Of a stretch of DNA of 33,750 nucleotides, positions 7,393 to 15,521 are shown in pieces. Source of the DNA: Pseudomonadota bacterium (GTDB lineage Bacteria; Pseudomonadota; Alphaproteobacteria; SHVP01); assembly GCA_027622715.1 (NCBI GenBank), contig JAQBYN010000031.1, positions 1-33,750 of the forward strand, written 5' to 3'. Every line of letters starts with the position of its first letter. The stretch's first letter is position 1. The notes below the pieces were generated by a model. The model worked only from the letters and a program-made list of their open reading frames with translations. It did not search any database and was not told where the DNA came from. Both the position numbers and the translations under genes were made by a program.

Positions 7393-8517
7393 TTGAAAAT
7401 CCGCGCCGCCGTGTTGCACGAGATGGGACTACCGCGCCCGTATAGCCAGTCAAAGCCGCTGAAGATCGAAACGCTCGATCTCGACCCGCCCGGTGAGGGC
7501 GAGGTGCTGGTCAAGATCCATGCGGCCGGTCTGTGTCATTCGGATCTTTCGGTGATCGACGGCAACCGGCCACGCCCGATGCCGATGGCGCTGGGCCATG
7601 AGGCCGCCGGCGAGGTTCTCGAGGTCGGCCACGGGATCGATGACGTGGAGCCCGGCGATCATGTGGTTTTTGTGTTCGTCCCCAGCTGCGGCCATTGTCG
7701 TCCGTGCGCCTCGGGCCGCCCGGCGCTCTGCGAACCGGCTGCCGCGGCGAACGGCCAGGGAACCTTGGTGTCCGGCGAACGCCGCTTGCGCCTCCACGGC
7801 GCGCCGGTCAACCATCATCTCGGTGTCTCGGCCTTCGCCGATCACGCGGTCGTTTCGCGCCGCTCTTTCGTCAAGATCGAAAAGGACCTTCCGTTCGATA
7901 TCGCGGCGTTATTCGGCTGTGCCGTCATCACCGGCGTCGGCGCGGTCGTCAATACCTCGAAAGTCCATCCCGGTTCTAAGGTTGCCGTTATCGGTCTCGG
8001 CGGCGTTGGACTAAACGCGCTTCTCGGCGCACGGCTTGCCGGTGCCCGCCAAATCGTTGCCATCGACATGCGCCAAGACAAGCTCGACTTCGCCCGCGAA
8101 CTCGGCGCGACCCACGTCTTCAACGCCGGTGATGAAAACTGCGCGGCCGTGGTCAAAGAGGCGACCGGCGGCGGAGTCGATTACGCATTTGAAATGGCCG
8201 GTTCGGCCAAGGCGCTCGAACTCGCCTGGAACATTACCGGTCGCGGCGGCGAAACCGTGTCGGCCGGATTACCGCATCCCGACCAACGGCTTTCGATCCC
8301 GCCGGTACAACTCGTCGCCGAAGAGCGCACGTTGCGCGGCAGCTACTTGGGCAGCTGCGTTCCGGTACGTGACATCCCCAACTTCGTGCAGCTCTACCGT
8401 GCCGGCCAACTACCGGTGGATCGCCTGTTGACCGAACGCATTCCGCTCGACGACATCAACGACGCGTTCGAACGGTTGGCGAACGGCGAAACCGTCCGCA
8501 CCGTGATGATCCCTTAG
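7393..8517 (+). CDS. Zinc-dependent alcohol dehydrogenase (MDR family)
   Basis: A 374-residue medium-chain dehydrogenase/reductase that oxidises an alcohol or reduces an aldehyde with NAD(P). The start is a TTG at 7393 behind a strong AGGGAGG; the frame is open to 7318 but lacks such a site. The catalytic zinc ligands are Cys48 (GLCHSD), His69-Glu70 (GHEAAG) and Cys176 (FGCAVITG). The structural zinc is held by Cys99, Cys102, Cys105 and Cys113. The Rossmann motif GLGGVG is at 201-206 and Asp225 suggests NAD preference. The loop after 113 is somewhat longer than in simple members and resembles class III-like or aryl-alcohol dehydrogenases. Its stop codon overlaps that of the convergent gene at 8514 by four bases. 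Confidence 0.92.
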   Translation: MKIRAAVLHEMGLPRPYSQSKPLKIETLDLDPPGEGEVLVKIHAAGLCHSDLSVIDGNRPRPMPMALGHEAAGEVLEVGHGIDDVEPGDHVVFVFVPSCGHCRPCASGRPALCEPAAAANGQGTLVSGERRLRLHGAPVNHHLGVSAFADHAVVSRRSFVKIEKDLPFDIAALFGCAVITGVGAVVNTSKVHPGSKVAVIGLGGVGLNALLGARLAGARQIVAIDMRQDKLDFARELGATHVFNAGDENCAAVVKEATGGGVDYAFEMAGSAKALELAWNITGRGGETVSAGLPHPDQRLSIPPVQLVAEERTLRGSYLGSCVPVRDIPNFVQLYRAGQLPVDRLLTERIPLDDINDAFERLANGETVRTVMIP

Positions 8518-10145
8518 CGTTCGTCTGACTTTTCGCGGTAGGCCCGCAGCGCTGCGGGCGTATCGACATCGACAAAAATGGCCTCGTCCTCCAGCGCCAC
8601 CTCGCACACCGCCTCTCGGTGCGCGCCGATCAGGTGACGCGCCCCGACATCCCCTGATAGGGCGGCAATTTCGTCGAAATAGGCCCGGCCCCACAACACC
8701 GGGTTGCCGCGTTTCCCCCGCGTAGTGGGGACGCATATGCTGCGCCCCTCGACCGGATTGAACCCGGCAATCAGCCGGTCGATATGGGCGGGCGAAACGG
8801 CGGGCATATCACCCAACAGCACGATGGCCCCGTCTGATTCGACCGGCACCCCGGCGATCCCTGCTTTCAGCGATGCGCTCAGACCCTCGGCATAGTGCGG
8901 ACTGTCGGTGAACGTAACGCCGGCATCGGCCAAAGCCGCGCGCACCGATTGGCTTTGATGCCCTAGGACAACCAAAACATCGGTCGCCTGGCTTTCCCTG
9001 GCATGGGCGACCACCCGGCGCACCATGGCCTCGCCGTCGACTGTTTCCAGCAATTTGTTGGTGGGGCCCATGCGACTGGACTGTCCCGCGGCCAAGACGA
9101 TCGCGGTAATCCGGGGCACCCGCGGCGCGGCGTCGGTCGATCCGGGTTCGCGCAATTGTGGGCGCGATGGGATCTCTTTGAGCAGGCCGCCGACGCCCAT
9201 CGCCTGGATCGAGGCTGCGTCCACCGGCACCCCGGCGAACAACCGCCACAGCACCCAGTCCACCCCATTTAGTTTGGGCGAGCGCGCGCAGCCGGGTAGG
9301 CCGACTACCGGCGTGCCGCCGACATGGGCGGTCAGGATCAAATTGCCGGGATCAACGGGCATGCCGAAATGCTCAATGGCGCCGCCCGCCGCGACGATGC
9401 CGGCCGGTACCACGTCGCGCCGATCGACAATGGCCGACGCGCCGTAAATCAGGATCGGGGCGCAACCGTCTTGCAGCAACGTGCGCACCGCTTCGCCAAT
9501 AGCCGTCTCGTCGTGGGCGCAGCGTTGTTCGGCAATTAGGGTACTGCCAAGACGTTCCAGCCGGTCGCGCACCACGCCTGCGGTCTTGTCGAGCACGCTG
9601 TCCTTGGTGCCGCTCAATGTCGTCATCACCAGCCCAACCCGGTGGGTCTGGATCGGCGCCAGACGAACCAGCGGGGTATCCTCGCTCGCGATGGCGATGC
9701 ACGTGTCCACGGCATCACGCGGCGCGGCAAAGGGGATAATTTTCACCGTGGCCAACAGCTGCCCCTTGGTCACGTGATCGAACGGCGCCAGGGTTGCCAT
9801 GGTGATTGACTCGTCAACCCGGTTCAGGCGGTCGATGCGTTCACGGTCGATCAGCACCACGCCACCGGCATCGGCGTAGAGGTTGCACCGGCCCGTAAAG
9901 GCCGCGCTGGTTTTGGTGTGGTCACCGCGCGCGGCCTCGGCGACCGCCGCTGCCGCAACGTCCTCGGGCACGTCGTCGGTTTCAAAGCGGGCCGCTAAAA
10001 CCGAGTCGATGCCCGCGTCGGCCAATGCCGCGGTGTCGGTCGCCGACAACCGGCGCCCTTTCTTGAATGTGGTGCCGGCGAAACGAATGCTATGCGCCAA
10101 GATACAGTCCTGGGCGTCGGCAACGGGGGTGGGGCCGAAGATCAT
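8514..10145 (-). CDS. Molybdopterin-binding / MobA-like nucleotidyltransferase fusion (MocA-type)
   Basis: A 543-residue two-domain protein. Residues 1-340 form a MoeA/MoaB-like molybdopterin-binding part (TLSGTKDS at 177-183, PILIYGASAIVDRRDVVPAG, GLPGCARSPKLNG). Residues 345-543 form a MobA-like NTP transferase with LAAGQSSRMGPTNKLLE (351-367), LLGDMPAVSP (443-452) and GKRGNPVLW (477-485). MocA-type domains attach CMP to molybdopterin to give the cytosine dinucleotide cofactor used by xanthine oxidase/CO dehydrogenase-type enzymes. The start is the ATG at 10145, one base after the XdhC stop (TGACATG); the frame is open beyond but overlaps that gene. It is the last gene of the Cox-type operon, fitting a cofactor-maturation role. 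The C-terminal half is very secure, the N-terminal assignment good. Confidence 0.88.
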   Translation of the reverse strand: MIFGPTPVADAQDCILAHSIRFAGTTFKKGRRLSATDTAALADAGIDSVLAARFETDDVPEDVAAAAVAEAARGDHTKTSAAFTGRCNLYADAGGVVLIDRERIDRLNRVDESITMATLAPFDHVTKGQLLATVKIIPFAAPRDAVDTCIAIASEDTPLVRLAPIQTHRVGLVMTTLSGTKDSVLDKTAGVVRDRLERLGSTLIAEQRCAHDETAIGEAVRTLLQDGCAPILIYGASAIVDRRDVVPAGIVAAGGAIEHFGMPVDPGNLILTAHVGGTPVVGLPGCARSPKLNGVDWVLWRLFAGVPVDAASIQAMGVGGLLKEIPSRPQLREPGSTDAAPRVPRITAIVLAAGQSSRMGPTNKLLETVDGEAMVRRVVAHARESQATDVLVVLGHQSQSVRAALADAGVTFTDSPHYAEGLSASLKAGIAGVPVESDGAIVLLGDMPAVSPAHIDRLIAGFNPVEGRSICVPTTRGKRGNPVLWGRAYFDEIAALSGDVGARHLIGAHREAVCEVALEDEAIFVDVDTPAALRAYREKSDER

Positions 10146-10146
10146 G

Positions 10147-10830
10147 TCACGCCGGCGATTGGCGCAGGCGCTCGGTGATTTGCGCGAGGACTGCGACCGC
10201 AATTTCCGCCGGCGACTTGGCGCCGATTGCCAGACCAACGGGGCCGCAGATGCGGGCGACGTCGTTGTCGCCAAAGCCTGCCTCGCCGAGTCGGTGGAGC
10301 CGCGCGCTATGGGTCTTCTTGCTGCCCAACGCGCCGATATAAAAAGCAGCTGAGCGCAAGGCCACCTCCAACGCTGGATCGTCGATCTTGGGATCGTGGG
10401 TCAAGGTGACGATGGCTGTGCGGGCGTCTGGCGACAACGCCGTCATCGCATCGTCGGGCCATTCGGTGATCACCGTCACTCCGGGGAAGCGCTCCTCGCT
10501 GGCAAACGCCGCGCGCGGATCGATTACCGTCACATCGTAGCCGGTCATCGCCGCCATCCGCGCCAAGGGTTGGGCAATGTGGACCGCGCCGACGATAATC
10601 AAGCGCAGCGGTGGGTTGTAAACGTTCAAGAATACCTTGGCGCCGATTGTCTCGACCACGCCGCTCTTGTCGCGGCGCGCGGCGTCCTCGGCCTCTTTCT
10701 TCAAACGATCGTCGCCGGCCTCGAACGGATAGATCAGCCATTCTTCGCCGCTTGCGAGATCGGTCGCCAGGACGACCGCGCGCTTTGCGGCCTGATCGGC
10801 CAAAACCTGCTGGAGCGTCGCGTCCTTCAT
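10147..10830 (-). CDS. XdhC family protein, NAD-binding-domain half (CoxI/CoxF-like)
   Basis: A 227-residue protein holding the C-terminal Rossmann domain of XdhC, with LIIVGAVHIAQPLARMA (77-93, usual form GAGHVAxAL) and TVIDPRAAFASEERF (101-115), then a conserved YIGALGSKKTHSARL and GPVGLAIGAKSPAEIAVAV near the end. XdhC proteins bind molybdenum cofactor, promote its sulfuration and deliver it to xanthine-oxidase-family enzymes. The ATG at 10830 overlaps the stop of the upstream small XdhC gene (ATGA), indicating translational coupling; an alternative in-frame upstream start would lie inside that gene. His84 replaces neither glycine of the phosphate loop, but the A for G at 82 is mildly unusual. 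Confidence 0.9.
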   Translation of the reverse strand: MKDATLQQVLADQAAKRAVVLATDLASGEEWLIYPFEAGDDRLKKEAEDAARRDKSGVVETIGAKVFLNVYNPPLRLIIVGAVHIAQPLARMAAMTGYDVTVIDPRAAFASEERFPGVTVITEWPDDAMTALSPDARTAIVTLTHDPKIDDPALEVALRSAAFYIGALGSKKTHSARLHRLGEAGFGDNDVARICGPVGLAIGAKSPAEIAVAVLAQITERLRQSPA

Positions 10831-11150
10831 GCAACCCGTTCGACGAAGACTTGCACCTTGCCGCCGCACGCCAGGCCAACTTCCCAGGCTTGCTCGTTGG
10901 TTACCCCGAAATCGAGCAGGCGGGTTTTGCCGTCTTTGATTGCCGCCAACCCCTGCTCGACCACCGCGCCCTCGATGCAGCCGCCTGAAACCGAGCCGAC
11001 AAACTTGCCGCTATCGTCGACGACAAGCTGCGAGCCGACCGGGCGGGGCGATGATCCCCAGGTCGTCACCACAGTGGCCAAGGCGACGCCCTTGCCCGCG
11101 CCGCGCCAAGCCGCGGCTTGTTCGAGAACGTTGTCCAGATCCGCGGTCAT
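10827..11150 (-). CDS. XdhC/CoxI family protein, N-terminal domain only
   Basis: A 107-residue protein consisting only of the small XdhC_CoxI domain. Seen are ATVVTTWGSSPRPVGSQLVV and GSVSGGCIEGAV, both family hallmarks, with the invariant Gly-Gly-Cys. In many bacteria this domain is fused to the Rossmann domain encoded by the next gene; here they are separate, as in several cox clusters. It overlaps its neighbours by four bases at each end (ATGA on both sides). It probably acts with the downstream protein in sulfuration or insertion of the molybdenum cofactor. Confidence 0.9.
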   Translation of the reverse strand: MTADLDNVLEQAAAWRGAGKGVALATVVTTWGSSPRPVGSQLVVDDSGKFVGSVSGGCIEGAVVEQGLAAIKDGKTRLLDFGVTNEQAWEVGLACGGKVQVFVERVA

Positions 11151-12364
11151 GCGACGGCTCCCCAGGTGGTAGCGGTGGCTTCTTCAGTGCGCGGCCAAGC
11201 CCGGCTCAGCGAGCCGGTCAGGTCGGCGATACTCTCAAGATTGTGAATCGAACGGAATTCGTCAACATGGGGCAGGATTTGGCGGGCGCCGGCCGCCTTG
11301 GCTTCGTACTTTTCGTAGCGCAGCAGCGGGTTAAGCCACAGCAGACGGCGGCAAGATTTATGCAACCGTTCCATTTCAAACCCCAGGTGTTCCGTGCCTT
11401 CGCGGTCCAGCCCGTCGGTAATCAGCAGGACCAGCGCGCCCTGGCCCAATACCCGGCGCGACCAATGGGTATTGAAATCGCGCATGCAGCCGCTAATCCG
11501 CGTGCCGCCGGACCAATCCTGCACGCCCTCGCTGACATCGCCCAGCGCAACGTCCACGTCCTTCTGGCGAAGGTAACGTGTGATGTTGGTCAGACGCGTA
11601 CCGAAGACAAAGGTCGAAACCCGGTCGCGGTCGTTGGTCACCGCATGCATGAAATGCAAAAACATCCGTGAATAGCGGCTCATCGAACCCGAGATATCGC
11701 ACAACACCACAAGCGGTGGATGGCGCTGGATCCGGCTCCGCCGACGCAGCGGAATGATCCCGCCGCCTGAGCGCAGACTGGCGCGGATAGTCGCGCGCAT
11801 GTCGATCCGCCGCCCGCCTTGGTCGGCCCGGAAACGCCGCGTCTTGACGTCGACAATCGGCAGCCGCATCCCCGCAATGGCTTTCTTCGCCTGGGCAATT
11901 TCCTCAGCTGACATCGATTCGAAATCGCGCGTTTTTAAGTCCTCTTGGGCCGAAAATGTAAACGCTGCGTCGAACTGCGTTTCTTCTTCCAGGGGCTGCT
12001 CCGGTTGGGTGTTCTTGTCGGTCGGAAACAGCGCATCGGCGAGGCGACGGTTGGCTTCGCGCGCCGGCGGCGGCGCCTCGTTCTCGGCGCCGAACGTGGG
12101 CAACAACATCGCCATCGCGCGCTCGAGAATGCGCGGGTTGCGCCAAAAAATATGAAAGGCCTGATCGAACAAGTCGCGCTGGTCGCGGCGGTTCACAAAA
12201 ACCGCGTGTAGCGCCCAATACAGGTCCTCGCGGCCGGCGATGCCGGCGGCTTCGACCGCGCGCACCGCTTCGATAACGCGCCCTGGCCCGAGCGGCAGGC
12301 CTGCCGCGCGCAGGACGCGGCCAAAATGCATGATGTTGTCGGGGAGGCGGCCGGTGTCAGCCAT
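11147..12364 (-). CDS. CoxE-like VWA-domain protein
   Basis: A 405-residue protein with a C-terminal von Willebrand A domain. The metal-site motif DISGSMS is at 223-229, followed by the conserved FVFGTRLTNITRYLR, GGTRIS and LLITDGLDR stretches. The N-terminal half is helical and acidic in the middle (about 95-150). CoxE proteins partner with MoxR-type CoxD ATPases to build or activate the Cu/Mo or Mo active site of CO dehydrogenase-type enzymes. The ATG at 12364 is preferred to an in-frame TTG one codon earlier. It lies 6 bases after coxD-like and overlaps the XdhC gene by four bases. Confidence 0.92.
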   Translation of the reverse strand: MADTGRLPDNIMHFGRVLRAAGLPLGPGRVIEAVRAVEAAGIAGREDLYWALHAVFVNRRDQRDLFDQAFHIFWRNPRILERAMAMLLPTFGAENEAPPPAREANRRLADALFPTDKNTQPEQPLEEETQFDAAFTFSAQEDLKTRDFESMSAEEIAQAKKAIAGMRLPIVDVKTRRFRADQGGRRIDMRATIRASLRSGGGIIPLRRRSRIQRHPPLVVLCDISGSMSRYSRMFLHFMHAVTNDRDRVSTFVFGTRLTNITRYLRQKDVDVALGDVSEGVQDWSGGTRISGCMRDFNTHWSRRVLGQGALVLLITDGLDREGTEHLGFEMERLHKSCRRLLWLNPLLRYEKYEAKAAGARQILPHVDEFRSIHNLESIADLTGSLSRAWPRTEEATATTWGAVA

Positions 12365-12370
12365 CAACGC

Positions 12371-13297
12371 TCAGCGCGCCGCTGCGAGTTCCGCGTTCAC
12401 TTGGTCGAGAAGCTTCGCGGCCTCACTGCCTTGGATCTTGGCGATGTCATCTTGGTATTTCAGGAGTACGCCCAGCGTGTCGTTCACCGTTTGCGGGTCC
12501 AGCGCCAGTTTATCGAGTTGTACCAGGGCGGACGCCCAGTCGATCGTCTCGGCAACGCCGGGCAGCTTGAACAAGTCTTGCTCGCGCAGCGACTGCACGA
12601 AGGCAACGACCTCGCGGCTCAAGCGCTCCCCTGCGCCCGGTACTTTGAGCGTCAGGATGGCGAGCTCACGCGCCGCGTCGGGATAGCCGATCCAGTGATA
12701 ATAGCAACGCCGCTTTAGCGCATCGTGAACCTCACGCGTTCGGTTCGACGTGATGATGACAATGGGTGGGTGTTCGGCCTTGATGGTTTCGAATTCCGGG
12801 ATCGTCACCTGAAAGTCGGATAGCAATTCCAGTAAATAGGCCTCGAACGGCTCGTCGGTACGGTCCAACTCGTCGATCAGCAGAACCGGCGGTCCCGCGA
12901 TGTCGGGTTCCAGTGCCTGGAGCAGGGGCCGCTTGATCAAAAACCGCTCCGAGAAAATATCCGTCGCCAGTTGCTGGCGGTCGCTGACGCCTTCGGCCTC
13001 GGCAAGCCGAATTTCGATCATTTGCGCCGGGTAATTCCACTCGTATACCGCCGAGGCGACATCGAGGCCCTCGTAGCACTGCAGGCGCACCAACCGTCGC
13101 GACAAGGTACGGGCGAGCACGTTGGCGATTTCGGTTTTGCCAACGCCGGCGTCGCCCTCAAGAAACAGCGGGCGGCCCAATTTGAGACTGAGAAACAGGG
13201 TCGTCGCCAGCGCGCGGTCGGCGACATAATCGCCGCCATTCAGTAGGTCGAGCGTCGCATCGATCGACGCAGGCAATTCGCGCATGGCAGGGGTCAT
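12371..13297 (-). CDS. CoxD-like MoxR-family AAA+ ATPase
   Basis: A 308-residue AAA+ protein. Walker A is GDAGVGKT (48-55), Walker B VLLIDELD (138-145), and the sensor stretch PPIVIITSNRTREV follows. MoxR ATPases work with VWA proteins as metal-centre chaperones; CoxD is required for maturation of the molybdenum site in CO dehydrogenase. The CoxE-like VWA gene follows after 6 bases, which is the standard arrangement. The start is the first ATG at 13297; another ATG four codons later cannot be excluded since no strong ribosome site precedes either. The gap of 68 bases to the CoxM-like gene is where a large-subunit gene is often found in other clusters; none is present. Confidence 0.93.
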   Translation of the reverse strand: MTPAMRELPASIDATLDLLNGGDYVADRALATTLFLSLKLGRPLFLEGDAGVGKTEIANVLARTLSRRLVRLQCYEGLDVASAVYEWNYPAQMIEIRLAEAEGVSDRQQLATDIFSERFLIKRPLLQALEPDIAGPPVLLIDELDRTDEPFEAYLLELLSDFQVTIPEFETIKAEHPPIVIITSNRTREVHDALKRRCYYHWIGYPDAARELAILTLKVPGAGERLSREVVAFVQSLREQDLFKLPGVAETIDWASALVQLDKLALDPQTVNDTLGVLLKYQDDIAKIQGSEAAKLLDQVNAELAAAR

Positions 13298-13365
13298 CCG
13301 CTAAGGGTAGGGGGGCAAGGCCGGCTCAACAAGTGGTGCCTGCCGCCCCGGTGATCGAGCGTCGG

Positions 13366-14157
13366 TTAGGCAGCCGCGACGGCGCGCTTGGCCATCACCC
13401 CGACCAGATGGGCGCGGTATTCGGCACTGCCATGAATGTCCGAATTCAACCCGTCCGATGGGATCGTAATGTTCGCCACCGACTCGGCGGCGAACTTGGC
13501 GCCGAGTGCCTTTTCCATTGCCGGCACACGGAACGCACATGGTCCCGCCCCGGTCACGCCAACGCGAATACCAGAATCGGTTTCGGCGACCATCACACCC
13601 ACCATCGCGTAGCGCGATGCCGGCTGTGGAAACTTTTGGTAGGCCGCCCGTTTCGGAATGGGGAACGATACCGAGACGATCAACTCGTCATCGGCCAAAG
13701 CCGTCTCGAACAGGCCCTTGAAATAGTCGTCCGCGGCAATGTCACGCTTGTTGGTCTTGATGGTTGCGCCGAGGCCGATCACGGCGGCCGGATAGTCTGC
13801 CGACGGGTCGCTATTGGCGATCGAGCCGCCGATTGTCCCGCGATGGCGCACCATCGGATCGCCGATCTGGCCGGCGAGGTCGCTCAGCGCCGGAATGGCT
13901 TTCTGCACGTCCTTGGAGGAATGCACTTCCCAATGGGTCGTCATCGCCCCGATCGTGACGGTTTTGCCATCCACCTTGATCCCTTTAAGGGCAGCGATGC
14001 CGGACAAATCGATCAGGTCGCTGGGCGAGGCCAAACGCTGTTTCATTGTCGGCAGCAATGTCATGCCGCCCGCGAGAATTTTGCCATCGTCGGCGCTCGC
14101 GAGTTTCTTCATGGCGTCTTCGACGCTACTGGCCTTGTGATATTCGAACTGATACAT
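13366..14157 (-). CDS. FAD-binding medium subunit of a xanthine oxidase/CO dehydrogenase-family enzyme (CoxM-like)
   Basis: A 263-residue FAD subunit. The two flavin-binding motifs are AGGMTLLP (29-36, usual AGGQSLLP) and TIGGSIANSDPSADYP (108-123). The C-terminal CO-dehydrogenase flavoprotein domain follows from about residue 160. It passes electrons from the 2Fe-2S subunit to an acceptor. The ATG has GGAGG seven bases upstream, and the iron-sulfur gene ends 13 bases before. The protein could belong to any three-subunit molybdenum hydroxylase; the motifs alone do not mark it as an aerobic CO dehydrogenase. Confidence 0.92.
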   Translation of the reverse strand: MYQFEYHKASSVEDAMKKLASADDGKILAGGMTLLPTMKQRLASPSDLIDLSGIAALKGIKVDGKTVTIGAMTTHWEVHSSKDVQKAIPALSDLAGQIGDPMVRHRGTIGGSIANSDPSADYPAAVIGLGATIKTNKRDIAADDYFKGLFETALADDELIVSVSFPIPKRAAYQKFPQPASRYAMVGVMVAETDSGIRVGVTGAGPCAFRVPAMEKALGAKFAAESVANITIPSDGLNSDIHGSAEYRAHLVGVMAKRAVAAA

Positions 14158-14170
14158 GGCTGCCTCCGGC

Positions 14171-14626
14171 CTAGACTTCTGCGTTCATGATGGCCTTGAC
14201 GATGTTGTGGTAACCCGTGCAGCGACAGATGTTGCCTTCAAGTTCGTGCCGGACGGTTTTCTCATCGGCCTTCGGATGGCGGCGGCGGATGTCGATCCCG
14301 GCCATCACCATGCCTGGGGTGCAAAATCCGCACTGCAGCCCGTGGTGTTCCTTGAACGCGGCCTGCATGGGATGGAGTTTGCCGTCTTTGGCCAAGCCTT
14401 CGATGGTCACGATGTCCGCGCCCTCGGCCTGAACTGCCAACATTGTGCAGGACTTCATGGCCTGACCGTCGACGTGCACGGTACAGGCGCCGCACTGCGT
14501 GGTGTCACAACCAACATGGGTGCCAGTTAGGCGCAGGTGTTCGCGGATGAACTCGACCAGGAGCGTCCGCGGCTCGACATCGGCGCTGACGGCCTTGCCG
14601 TTAACGGTCATTGAAACTTTGCCCAC
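14171..14626 (-). CDS. 2Fe-2S small subunit of a xanthine oxidase/CO dehydrogenase-family enzyme (CoxS-like)
   Basis: A 151-residue protein with two [2Fe-2S] clusters. Cys40, Cys45, Cys48 and Cys60 form the plant-ferredoxin-type site ([13 protein letters not shown]), and Cys99, Cys102, Cys134 and Cys136 the helical site (QCGFCTPGM and CRCTGYHNI). All eight ligands are intact. It relays electrons from the molybdenum centre to the FAD subunit. The GTG at 14626 is chosen because GGGAGG lies 6-7 bases upstream; an ATG five codons in lacks such a site. It is followed directly by the FAD subunit. The partner large subunit is not in the window. Confidence 0.94.
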   Translation of the reverse strand: MGKVSMTVNGKAVSADVEPRTLLVEFIREHLRLTGTHVGCDTTQCGACTVHVDGQAMKSCTMLAVQAEGADIVTIEGLAKDGKLHPMQAAFKEHHGLQCGFCTPGMVMAGIDIRRRHPKADEKTVRHELEGNICRCTGYHNIVKAIMNAEV

Positions 14627-14775
14627 AGGCGACCTCCCAAGGAAATCCCCGGTCCGGTGTCGGCCGGCCAGGGTTTGTTGACGTTGGCCGGAATCCGGCG
14701 AAATTCAATGCTGACCCGCAGTTTCCTAGGACCGGTGGGTCAGGTCAAGTGCGCCGGGGCGCGGCCCTGAAGTTG

Positions 14776-15378
14776 TCATAAAACGCTGAACAGCAGGAGT
14801 ACAACCGCAACAACCGCGACCAGCCCCACGATCCAAGTCGCCGTGCTGATAGTCTTGGACGGTTTGACCTCTTCGTGGTTGATCTTGATCCCCGCTCCGT
14901 CGGCGGCCGGCTGTTCACTTGTGTCGGATCTCGCTGCCGCGCCGCCCACATGGGCGGCGAAATTGGAGAAAAACTCGTCGGCGATTTTCTTGGCCGCGCC
15001 GTCGACCAGCCGGGCGCCAATCTGAGCCAACTTTCCCCCAACTTGAGCATTGGCCTCATAGCGCAAGATCGTGTCGGTGCCGTCTTCTTCAAGTGAAACG
15101 GTGGCGCCGCCCTTGCCGAACCCTGCCGGGCCGCCCTGGCCCTCGCCCGAGATACGGTAGCTGTTGGGCGGGTTGAGGTCTGACAGCGTGACTTTGCCTT
15201 TGAACCGGGCGCTCACCGGGCCGACCTTGGCCTTCACCGTCGCTGTCATTTCGGTGTCTGACGTCTTCTCGATGGTCTCGCACCCCGGGATGCAGGTCTT
15301 CAACGTCTCTGGGTCGTTGAGCGCTTCCCACACGGCCTGTTTGGTCGCGGGAATCCGATATTCGCCCTTCATATCCAT
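14776..15378 (-). CDS. CoxG-family SRPBCC protein with C-terminal membrane anchor
   Basis: A 200-residue protein. Residues 1-145 form a CoxG-type SRPBCC domain (GEYRIPATKQAVWEALNDPE, LKTCIPGCE, FKGKVTLSDLNPPNSY, GGKLAQIGARLVDGAAK). A polar linker (about 148-175) leads to a single hydrophobic segment (about 180-199) at the very C-terminus. CoxG helps recruit the CO dehydrogenase complex to the cytoplasmic membrane in aerobic carboxidotrophs, and the tail seen here fits such an anchor. It is the first gene of the minus-strand Cox-type operon, 149 bases before the iron-sulfur gene, and is divergent from the Panacea-like gene. An in-frame ATG two codons later is an alternative start. Confidence 0.88.
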   Translation of the reverse strand: MDMKGEYRIPATKQAVWEALNDPETLKTCIPGCETIEKTSDTEMTATVKAKVGPVSARFKGKVTLSDLNPPNSYRISGEGQGGPAGFGKGGATVSLEEDGTDTILRYEANAQVGGKLAQIGARLVDGAAKKIADEFFSNFAAHVGGAAARSDTSEQPAADGAGIKINHEEVKPSKTISTATWIVGLVAVVAVVLLLFSVL

Positions 15379-15460
15379 GTGGAATTCGCCTGTTATGCAT
15401 TCGTTAATCGTTGCCTGGGAACCTAGTGATCGGGTCCACGCGGGGCAAGGCCCGGATGTT

Positions 15461-15488
15461 TTGCCAGCACCCGTCCCCGCGGTCTAAA
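15461..15488 (+). promoter_or_regulatory. Candidate sigma70-type promoter for the Panacea-like gene
   Basis: TTGCCA (15461-15466, five of six to TTGACA) and TCTAAA (15483-15488, four of six to TATAAT) are separated by 16 bases and end 33 bases before the chosen start codon. This is a consensus match only. Confidence 0.35.
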
Positions 15489-15521
15489 GTTCCTACAGAT
15501 CGAGAACGAAACCGGAAAACG

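Noticed and set aside
13333-14190. Long plus-strand open frame of 285 codons opposite the FAD subunit gene
   Set aside because: Its translation is Arg/Gly/His-rich without domain features, while the opposite strand has intact flavin motifs; typical of GC-rich antisense frames. The same holds for 10396-11172 and 29406-30149.
14627-14775. Possible remnant of a large molybdenum-hydroxylase subunit between CoxG- and CoxS-like genes
   Set aside because: No large-subunit motif is visible in any frame of these 149 bases, so it is not called a pseudogene.
10147-15378. Calling the operon an aerobic carbon monoxide dehydrogenase
   Set aside because: The diagnostic active-site loop is in the large subunit, which is absent; the remaining subunits are shared by many molybdenum hydroxylases.
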